Source: Novosphingobium sp. UBA6722
Lineage (GTDB): Bacteria; Pseudomonadota; Alphaproteobacteria; Sphingomonadales; Sphingomonadaceae
NCBI GenBank assembly: GCA_002454125.1
Contig: DKII01000144.1
Coordinates: forward strand, 1-10,267
Reading direction: 5' to 3'
Length of the DNA stretch: 10,267 bases
Position 1 is the stretch's first letter, and each line of letters starts with the position of its first letter. Positions 1 through 5,468 of this stretch are shown here, piece by piece. The notes below the pieces were generated by a model that saw nothing but the letters and a program-made list of their open reading frames with translations, did not search any database and was not told where the DNA came from. A program made the position numbers and the translations under genes.

Positions 1-884
1 ACCGGGCCGATGCCCATTTCATCGGGCTCGGTACCGGCAACGGCCATGCCGACATAGCGGCCAAGCGGGGTCAGGCCGCGCTTCTCGGCAACCTTGGCTT
101 CCATCACGACGCAGGCCGAAGAACCGTCCGACAGCTGGCTGGCATTGCCGGCGGTGATGACGCCGCCATCGCCCATCACCGGCTTCAGGCTGGCGAGCCC
201 TTCGAGCGTGGTGTCGGGACGGTTGCAATCGTCCTTGCTGGCGGTGACTTCCTGATAGGAGACTTCCTTGGTCTCCTTGTTGACCACGGCCATGGTGGCA
301 GTGCAGGCGACGATTTCATCGTCAAACTTGCCGGCAGCCTGGGCTGCGGCGGTGCGCTGCTGCGACTGGAGCGAGTACTCGTCCTGGTATTCGCGGCTGA
401 TGTTGTAGCGCTTGGCCACCACTTCGGCCGTGCCGATCATCGGCATGTAGATGTGCGGGTGCATTTCCAGCAGCTCGCGGTCCGGCTCGACGAACATCTT
501 GCCGCTGCCGACCACCTTGGAAATGCTTTCCACGCCGCCCGCGACGCAGATGTCCATGTTGTCGACCAGGATCTGCTTGGCCGCCGTGGCGATGGTCATC
601 AGACCCGACGAGCACTGGCGATCGATCGTCATGGCCGGGACCGAAACCGGCAGGCCGGCACGCAGCGCGGCGAGGCGCGCGACGTTGCCGCCGGTCGAGC
701 CCTGCTGGACGGCCGTGCCCATCAGCACATCGTCAATCTCTCCGCCGTCAAGGCCGGCGCGCTCAACCGCAGCCTTGATCGACCAGGCGCCAAGGGTGGC
801 GCCGGTGGTGTTGTTGAACGCGCCGCGGGCCGCCTTGGTCAGCGGGGTGCGGGCAGTAGAAACGATGACTGCGTCACGTGACAT
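1..884 (-). CDS. Acetyl-CoA acyltransferase (thiolase), 3' part cut by window edge
   Basis: Thiolase-superfamily enzyme. Family members cleave 3-ketoacyl-CoA with CoA or run the reverse Claisen condensation in the cytoplasm. About 294 residues are visible of roughly 390-400 usual for the family. The N-terminus (MSRDAVIVSTARTP) is the typical thiolase first strand. The nucleophilic cysteine is C91 in the block TIDRQCSSGL, followed by an AGGVESIS block. The substrate-loop block AGNASQLSDGSSA lies at about 245-257, and the visible end reads MGIGP, which in the family directly precedes the NEAF loop. The NEAF, GHP and CxG active-site loops would lie beyond base 1. The ATG at 884 is supported by AAGGAA (891-896 on the complement) with a 6-base spacer. 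The gene lies 51 bases downstream of the MaoC gene on the same strand, so co-transcription is likely. Substrate chain length cannot be told; a degradative role (3-ketoacyl-CoA thiolase) fits better than a PHB-type biosynthetic one, but this is inference. Confidence 0.93.
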   Translation of the reverse strand, partial: MSRDAVIVSTARTPLTKAARGAFNNTTGATLGAWSIKAAVERAGLDGGEIDDVLMGTAVQQGSTGGNVARLAALRAGLPVSVPAMTIDRQCSSGLMTIATAAKQILVDNMDICVAGGVESISKVVGSGKMFVEPDRELLEMHPHIYMPMIGTAEVVAKRYNISREYQDEYSLQSQQRTAAAQAAGKFDDEIVACTATMAVVNKETKEVSYQEVTASKDDCNRPDTTLEGLASLKPVMGDGGVITAGNASQLSDGSSACVVMEAKVAEKRGLTPLGRYVGMAVAGTEPDEMGIGP

Positions 885-935
885 GGGAAATTCCTTGATT
901 GAACTGAATGGTGTGACCCCCGGGGAGGGTGCCGA

Positions 936-1385
936 TCACACGAAGAACAGCGTGATCCATTCGCAGATCAGGGCGGGCTTGTCCTCGCCTTCGATCTCGA
1001 TGGTGATCTCGTTGGTCTGCTGCCACTGGCCGGGGCGCTTCTCGACCAGTTCGAGCAGCTTGGTGTGGGCGCGCACGCGCTTGCCGGCGCGGACCGGGCT
1101 GATGAAGCGCGTTTTGTTGCCGCCGTAGTTGACGCCCATCTTGATCCCGTCGACGCGGGCGCCCGAGGTCATGGCGCCGAGCACCGGCAGCAGCGACAGG
1201 GTGAGGAAGCCGTGAGCAATCGTCCCGCCGAACGGGGTGTGCTTGGCCTTTTCCTCGTCGATGTGGATGAACTGGTGGTCACCAGTCGCATCGGCGAACA
1301 TGTTGATGCGTTCCTGGGTCACTTCGAACCAGTCCGAAACGCCGATCACTTCGCCAGTCTTGGCTGCGAGCTCCTGCGGGGTCAT
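936..1385 (-). CDS. MaoC family dehydratase (hot-dog enoyl-CoA hydratase-like)
   Basis: A 149-residue single hot-dog-domain protein of the MaoC/(R)-specific enoyl-CoA hydratase family, which adds water to 2-enoyl-CoA (or the reverse). The hydratase signature is intact: D36 and H41 lie in DATGDHQFIHID, the D-x4-H catalytic pair of R-hydratases, followed by FGGTIAHGFLTLSL at 52-65, the conserved substrate-tunnel helix segment. The length is that of a stand-alone MaoC protein (about 145-160). The fuller resemblance is to the NodN-like branch, whose substrates are mostly unassigned. The ATG at 1385 has AAGGAGAG on the complement of 1391-1398, about 7 bases from the AGGAG core to the start, the best ribosome binding site in the window. 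It is the first gene of a probable two-gene unit with the thiolase; together they could give hydration and thiolysis steps of an acyl-CoA pathway. Confidence 0.93.
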   Translation of the reverse strand: MTPQELAAKTGEVIGVSDWFEVTQERINMFADATGDHQFIHIDEEKAKHTPFGGTIAHGFLTLSLLPVLGAMTSGARVDGIKMGVNYGGNKTRFISPVRAGKRVRAHTKLLELVEKRPGQWQQTNEITIEIEGEDKPALICEWITLFFV

Positions 1386-1501
1386 TGCGCCTCTCCTTAA
1401 GCTGGAAAGGCGCCTTCATGGCCCAAGCGCGGGCGCAGCGCAACGCACCAGCGCCTGCCGCTACGGCATGGCAGGGCGCACCTGCCCCGCAGGCGTGCGA
1501 A
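1386..1501 (-). other. Spacer with mutually exclusive hairpins between acyltransferase and MaoC genes
   Basis: This 116-base spacer lies between the acyltransferase stop and the MaoC start, both on the minus strand. Two hairpins share one arm: GGCAGG/CCTGCC with a 5-base loop at 1470-1486, and CGCA-CCTGC / GCAGG-(2-base bulge)-TGCG with a 3-base loop at 1477-1499. A small GCCG/CGGC stem sits at 1457-1467. None is followed by a T-run on the minus strand, so a classical intrinsic terminator is not supported. A promoter for the MaoC gene should lie here or further upstream, but no convincing -35/-10 pair is seen. Whether transcription reads through from the polysaccharide genes is undecided. Confidence 0.35.
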
Positions 1502-2596
1502 TCACTCGGCCGGGACAGCAGCCGGGCGCGAGGCCCAGCGCGGCGCGTGGGTGTTGAGCCAGCGCTGCGCCGGCTTTTCGACCCAGTTATAGAGCACGAC
1601 CGAGGCCACGAAGACCAAAGCGAGATAGCCGGCAAAGCTCAGCCAGCCGACCTGGACCGTTTCGTCCACGAAGGCGATCTTCCAGAGCTGCCACAGCAGG
1701 TAGTGGCCCAGATAGGTCGAATAGCTGATCTCGCCCAGGTAAAGCAGCGGGCGGCTTGACAGAAAACGCACCACTGCGCCCTTGCCCGTGACCAGAGCCA
1801 GCAGCCCGGCGAAGAAGGCCGCCGGCACGAACAGCGAATCCGGCAAACCCTGCGCAAAGCCGGCCACCAGCAAGGCCGCACAGCTGGCCGCTGCCACTGG
1901 TGCCACCCCGGGCGTATCGCGCAGGCGCTGCCACAATGCGCACAGCACCATGCCCAGCGCGAAGCCGAACAGGCACCGCCAGATCCCCATCTGCGGAATG
2001 TCCTGGCCGATCTTGCTGTGGCCGGACAGCAGGAAGATCAGGTGCAGCGCGATGATCAGCGCTGCCGCCAATCCAAGCAGCCCCGTCCGGCCCAACCGTT
2101 TCCACGGCACTGCCATCGCCGCCAACGGGAACGCCAGGTAAGCGGCGAATTCGGTGCTGATCGACCAGGACGGGACATTCCAGGCCAGCGCGTCGGTAAA
2201 GCCCCAGTTGTGCGCCAGGATCAGGTTCAGCGGCAGGTCGCCCAGCGGGTAATGCGAAATGTCGCGCCCGGTCACGAACAGCACGCCGACAAAGGCCACA
2301 TAGACCGCCAGGATGAAGCCGTGGAGGGGCCAGACCCGGGCAAAGCGCCGCCACAGGAACTGGCGGATTTCCACCCCGTCGCCGCCGGCCAGGCGATCGG
2401 CATAGTTATAGAAGATCACGAAGCCCGACAGCATGAAGAACAGGTCGACCGCCAGATAGCCATTGGCCAGGAAGCTGATCGCATCGGGATGCCAGATCTC
2501 GGTCAGCGCCTTGCGGGTGTGATAGAATACCACCAGCCAGGCGGCGAGGCCGCGGATGCCGGTCAGGGCATCAAGATGCCGGGCGCCGCCGCTCAC
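1502..2596 (-). CDS. Acyltransferase 3 family membrane protein (OafA/YrhL-type O-acyltransferase)
   Basis: Integral inner-membrane O-acyltransferase, 364 residues from the GTG at 2596; members of this family move acetyl or other acyl groups onto sugars of exopolysaccharide, O-antigen or Nod factors. Visible family marks are the R-x10-H signature (R15 to H26 in RGLAAWLVVFYH), DLFFMLSGFV (51-60), RRFARVWPLH (83-92), SWSISTEF (143-150), LGEISYSTYLGHYL (287-300) and a terminal EKPAQR (340-345). About ten hydrophobic helices span most of the length. There is no fused SGNH domain. An upstream in-frame start at 2686 would add 30 Arg/Ala/Gly-rich residues read through the preceding gene. GTG 2596 is preferred because it gives a GTGA 4-base overlap with the ligase stop and puts the conserved HLDALTGIRG block at the usual N-terminal place. 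No strong ribosome binding site is seen, so translational coupling is likely. It probably decorates the polysaccharide handled by the neighbouring ligase and glycosyltransferase (inference). Confidence 0.92.
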   Translation of the reverse strand: MSGGARHLDALTGIRGLAAWLVVFYHTRKALTEIWHPDAISFLANGYLAVDLFFMLSGFVIFYNYADRLAGGDGVEIRQFLWRRFARVWPLHGFILAVYVAFVGVLFVTGRDISHYPLGDLPLNLILAHNWGFTDALAWNVPSWSISTEFAAYLAFPLAAMAVPWKRLGRTGLLGLAAALIIALHLIFLLSGHSKIGQDIPQMGIWRCLFGFALGMVLCALWQRLRDTPGVAPVAAASCAALLVAGFAQGLPDSLFVPAAFFAGLLALVTGKGAVVRFLSSRPLLYLGEISYSTYLGHYLLWQLWKIAFVDETVQVGWLSFAGYLALVFVASVVLYNWVEKPAQRWLNTHAPRWASRPAAVPAE

Positions 2597-3954
2597 GCCG
2601 CGGTCACCCGCAGTTGCTGCGCCGCGGGCAGGAGCGGGCGCGGCGCGGGCGCGTCGACCCGGCGGCAATAGGACCACAGCCCGCACTGCAGGCCGATGAT
2701 CATGAACATGACCGGCTGGAAGGCGATGCCGATAAACAGGGCCCCCAGGAAATAGACCAGCTGCGACATCTGCAGGGCATTGGCCAAGGGCGCGACCCAG
2801 GCTTCATGCGCGGCCTTGCGGTCCTTCCAGCGGCGGCGCAGGCGCTCCATCTGCCAGATCCCCAGCAACTGAATCCAGGCCCACAGCAGGAAGCCGGGAT
2901 AGCCCTGTTCGCCCAGCATCTCGAAATAGGCCGAGTGATAGGCGCGGCCTTCCTCGACATGATATTCGGTGGTCAGGGTGACGTTGTTGTCAGACCCCTC
3001 GGCCTTGACGGTCGGCACCAGCAGGCGGTTGCCGCGATAGGCATCGAAGCCGCCGCCGAAGGGATGATCCTTCACATAGTCGAGCGTCCACATCCACACC
3101 GCCACCCGGGTCGAGGCCGACTGGTCGGACTGGTGGTTCTCGATCGTGCTCATCCGCTTGGTATAGCTTTCGGGCAGGAACGGAACCGCCGCGAGGACCA
3201 CCAGCCCGGCCATGCCGAGGTAGAGGAACCGCCGCTTGACCGAGCGCAGCGAAAGCACGCCAAGCAGCGCGATGCAGAGCAGGCCGGTGCGGGTTTGCGT
3301 GCCAACCGGGATCAGCACGGCGGCAAAGGTCAGCGCGGCGGCAAACAGCGTCACCAGCTTGCCGCGCGGGAAGATCGTCGTGAAGCGCGCCGCCCACCAG
3401 ATCAGCGGAATGATCGCCACGGCAATCGTCGAGAGCGTCGAGCCTTCATAAATCCCGGCATTGTCGGGCACGAAGGTGCGCAGCATGCCATAGCCGCCGC
3501 CGCCGGCCGCGGTCTTGATCCCGCCGGTGATCAGGATCGATCCGACCGTCAGCACGATCACCGTCACCACCGCCTCGAACCGCAACCGGGTCCGCAGCGT
3601 CAGCGGCAGGAAGATCGCGAAAAGCAGCGCCTTCCACACCCACGACCATTTCTCCGCCGCCTCGACCGGGAATTCGGCAATCGTCGTGGTGATGCCGCAA
3701 TAGGCCAGCAGCGCCACGATCAAGGCCTGGCGCATCGTGAAGCGCATGTCCTTCTTGTCATCCAGCACCAGCCAGCCCCCGAAGGCCAGGATGAAGGCAA
3801 TCAGCGAGATCGGCAGGGAAGCCAGTAGCGACCAGCTGATCTTCTGCGGGGTCAGGATATCGATGTAGAGATAGGCCAGCACCCACACGAAAGGCCGGCG
3901 CAAGCCGAGCGCGAGGAAGGCCAGCGTGAAGCCGGTGATCGCCAGATCAAGCAC
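2593..3954 (-). CDS. Putative O-glycosylation ligase, exosortase A-associated (Wzy/WaaL-like)
   Basis: Polytopic inner-membrane protein of 453 residues with about 10-12 hydrophobic segments, of the O-antigen ligase/polymerase superfamily. Several features fit the exosortase-A (XrtA) associated O-glycosylation ligase family (I believe TIGR03097): the N-terminal LRRPFVWVLAYLYIDILTPQKISW region, the FVPDNAGIYEGSTLST block (161-176), TRTG (221-224), YTKRMSTIENHQSDQSASTR (264-283) and DHPFGGGFDAY (296-306). The periplasmic-loop AYHSAYFEMLGEQGYPG (338-354) holds H340, which lines up by position and context with the conserved ligase histidine. The family is predicted to transfer polysaccharide onto an acceptor; the acceptor is not experimentally settled. 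GTG 3954 is chosen over the in-frame TTG 3978 because it has AGGGA about 10 bases upstream, gives the family-like short N-terminus, and overlaps the small upstream gene by 8 bases. The 3' end overlaps the acyltransferase start by 4 bases. Confidence 0.88.
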   Translation of the reverse strand: MLDLAITGFTLAFLALGLRRPFVWVLAYLYIDILTPQKISWSLLASLPISLIAFILAFGGWLVLDDKKDMRFTMRQALIVALLAYCGITTTIAEFPVEAAEKWSWVWKALLFAIFLPLTLRTRLRFEAVVTVIVLTVGSILITGGIKTAAGGGGYGMLRTFVPDNAGIYEGSTLSTIAVAIIPLIWWAARFTTIFPRGKLVTLFAAALTFAAVLIPVGTQTRTGLLCIALLGVLSLRSVKRRFLYLGMAGLVVLAAVPFLPESYTKRMSTIENHQSDQSASTRVAVWMWTLDYVKDHPFGGGFDAYRGNRLLVPTVKAEGSDNNVTLTTEYHVEEGRAYHSAYFEMLGEQGYPGFLLWAWIQLLGIWQMERLRRRWKDRKAAHEAWVAPLANALQMSQLVYFLGALFIGIAFQPVMFMIIGLQCGLWSYCRRVDAPAPRPLLPAAQQLRVTAA

Positions 3955-4138
3955 GGATGCGCAGTCCCTGCTTGGCAAGTCCCGGCTTGGCCGGCTTCGG
4001 GTCGGTCGGTGCTTCGGCCTCTGGCGCGGCCGGGTCCTCGTCCAGGTCCGCGCGCCACAGCAGGTGCCAGACCGCCAGGATCAGCAGACCATGAGACAGG
4101 GCCAGGGCAAAGTAATCGACCATCGTGCTCAGGCGCAT
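3947..4138 (-). CDS. Small single-helix membrane protein, unknown function
   Basis: I do not recognise this 63-residue protein. It has a short N-terminus, one clear hydrophobic helix (about 9-28, YFALALSHGLLILAVWHLLW), then an acidic stretch (RADLDEDPAAPEAEAP) and a basic Pro/Lys tail ending KPGLAKQGLRIRA. It looks like a one-pass membrane protein with a small soluble tail. The start could be ATG 4138 or the in-frame ATG at 4123; neither has a strong ribosome binding site. It is taken as real because it fills the gap before the ligase, overlaps the ligase GTG start by 8 bases in the manner of coupled genes, and has a sensible membrane-protein composition rather than the Arg/Ala/Gly mix of shadow frames. 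It would be the first gene of the three-gene minus-strand operon. A role as a partner of the ligase is a guess from position only. Confidence 0.6.
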   Translation of the reverse strand: MRLSTMVDYFALALSHGLLILAVWHLLWRADLDEDPAAPEAEAPTDPKPAKPGLAKQGLRIRA

Positions 4139-4191
4139 AACAGGCGCGAGTTGACGGCGCGTTAAGCCTTCTCGCCCTAGAAGACCGGGCC
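4139..4191. promoter_or_regulatory. Short divergent intergenic region between two polysaccharide transcription units
   Basis: Only 53 bases separate the minus-strand operon (63-aa protein, ligase, acyltransferase) from the plus-strand glycosyltransferase, so both promoters must sit here or reach into the coding ends. A TTGACG at 4151-4156 is a reasonable plus-strand -35 hexamer, but no good -10 lies 16-18 bases further on. An inverted repeat CTTCT-6-AGAAG (4168-4183) sits just before the plus-strand start and could be an operator. No strong Shine-Dalgarno is seen ahead of ATG 4192. The divergent layout is certain if the gene calls are right; the specific signals are weak. Confidence 0.35.
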
Positions 4192-5421
4192 ATGACCCGC
4201 GTACTTCACGTCCTGGACCATTCGCTGCCGCTACATAGCGGCTATACCTTTCGCACCCGCGCGATCCTCACCGCGCAGGCGGCGATGGGGCTGGAAGTGC
4301 GCGGCATCACCGGCCTGCGCCACCTGGCCGAAGGGCCCGACTGCGAGGAAACCGAAGGGCTGACCTTCCATCGCACTCGCGGCGCTGCGTCTGGCCCGCC
4401 GGGCCTGCGCGAATGGCGCGAGATCAATCTGCTGGCCGATGCGATCGTCGCCCTGGCCCAGGACTGGCGGCCGGACCTGCTCCACGCTCACAGCCCGGCG
4501 CTGTGCGGCATGGCGGCGCTGATCGCCGGTCAGAGACTGGGCGTACCGGTGGTCTATGAGATCCGCGCGTTCTGGGAAGATGCCGCCGTCTCCAACGGGA
4601 CCAGCAGTGAAGGCAGCATCAAATACCGGCTGACCCGCGCGCTTGAAAACCATGTGGTCAAGGGCGCTGAGCAAGTCGTGACGATCTGCCAGGGCCTGAA
4701 GGACGATCTGGTCAAACGCGGGGTTCCGGCAGGCAAGATTTCGCTCAGCCCCAATGGCGTCGACCTGGCGCTGTTCGGCGAAGCTGCCACGCGTGAACCC
4801 GAGCTGGCCCGCCAGCTTGGTCTGGGTGAGGGACCGGTGATCGGTTTCATCGGCAGCTTCTATGACTACGAAGGGCTGGATGACCTGATCGCTGCGCTGC
4901 CGTTGCTGCGCGAACGCACGCCGGGGGCCCAGCTCCTGCTCGTTGGCGGCGGTCCGATGGAAGCAGCGCTGCGCCAGCAGGCGAAGGCTTCAGCCGCAGC
5001 CGACGCGGTTCACTTTGCCGGCCGCGTGCCGCACAGCGAAGTTGAGCGCTATTACGCGCTGATCGACGTACTGGCCTTCCCGCGCAAGCGCAGCCGGCTG
5101 ACCGACCTGGTTACCCCGCTCAAACCGCTTGAGGCGATGGCGCAGGGGCGCCTGGTGGCGGCATCCGACGTTGGCGGGCACCGCGAGCTGATTACCGACG
5201 GCGAAACCGGGATCCTGTTTGCCCCGGACGCTCCCGCAGCCTGCGCCGCCGCCCTTGCCGGGCTGCTGGAGCGCCCCGGCGAATGGCGGAAACTCAAGGC
5301 CAATGGCCACGCCCACGTTGCCGCCAAGCACGACTGGTCAGCGAATATTCTTCGTTATCAGGATGTTTACCAAACCGCGCTAACTGCTTCTGCACTATAC
5401 CGGTTTCCGGCTGCCGCCTGA
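4192..5421 (+). CDS. GT4 glycosyltransferase, exosortase A (PEP-CTERM/XrtA) system-associated
   Basis: Cytoplasmic retaining GT-B glycosyltransferase of family GT4, 409 residues, expected to add a sugar from a nucleotide-sugar donor to a lipid-linked exopolysaccharide intermediate. The N-terminal TRVLHVLDHSLPLHSGYTFR is the hallmark start of the exosortase-A-associated glycosyltransferase family (I believe TIGR04063). Further motifs are PDLLHAHSP (94-102), YEIRAFWED (122-130), PNGVD (187-191), GFIGSFYDYEGLDDLI (218-233), LLVGGGP (249-255), HFAGRVPHSEVERYY (274-288) and the donor-site region VTPLKPLEAMAQGRLVAASD (307-326) followed by VGGHRELI. The usual first Glu of the GT4 E-x7-E motif is not in its place here (L306, 8 residues before E314); I take this as a feature of the subfamily rather than damage. 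ATG 4192 is the natural start. It is divergent from the ligase operon and 47 bases upstream of the next plus-strand gene. Sugar specificity cannot be read from the sequence. Confidence 0.93.
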   Translation: MTRVLHVLDHSLPLHSGYTFRTRAILTAQAAMGLEVRGITGLRHLAEGPDCEETEGLTFHRTRGAASGPPGLREWREINLLADAIVALAQDWRPDLLHAHSPALCGMAALIAGQRLGVPVVYEIRAFWEDAAVSNGTSSEGSIKYRLTRALENHVVKGAEQVVTICQGLKDDLVKRGVPAGKISLSPNGVDLALFGEAATREPELARQLGLGEGPVIGFIGSFYDYEGLDDLIAALPLLRERTPGAQLLLVGGGPMEAALRQQAKASAAADAVHFAGRVPHSEVERYYALIDVLAFPRKRSRLTDLVTPLKPLEAMAQGRLVAASDVGGHRELITDGETGILFAPDAPAACAAALAGLLERPGEWRKLKANGHAHVAAKHDWSANILRYQDVYQTALTASALYRFPAAA

Positions 5422-5468
5422 GGTTGCCGGTTAAGGTTCGGGACGCAACAGGACGGGAAATAGCGGTC

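Noticed and set aside
296..326. Missing first Glu of the GT4 E-x7-E motif in the glycosyltransferase as a sign of inactivation (positions are residues of the protein at 4192-5421)
   Set aside because: The surrounding VTPLKPLEAMAQG block is intact and, to my knowledge, typical of the exosortase-A-associated subfamily, so I do not treat it as damage.
910..935. GC-rich CCCCCGGGG stretch between the MaoC stop and the thiolase start as a terminator
   Set aside because: The stem has almost no loop and no T-run on the minus strand, and the 51-base gap with a good ribosome site fits an operon.
2614..3828. 404-codon plus-strand frame opposite the ligase gene
   Set aside because: Its composition is His/Gln/Arg/Gly-rich with no recognisable domain. 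The minus-strand ligase explains the region.
5283..5468. Upstream extension of the two-helix protein over the glycosyltransferase 3' end
   Set aside because: The extra 62 residues are shadow-like (Cys/Arg-rich) and overlap a well-supported gene. GTG 5469 gives a normal basic N-terminus ahead of the first helix.
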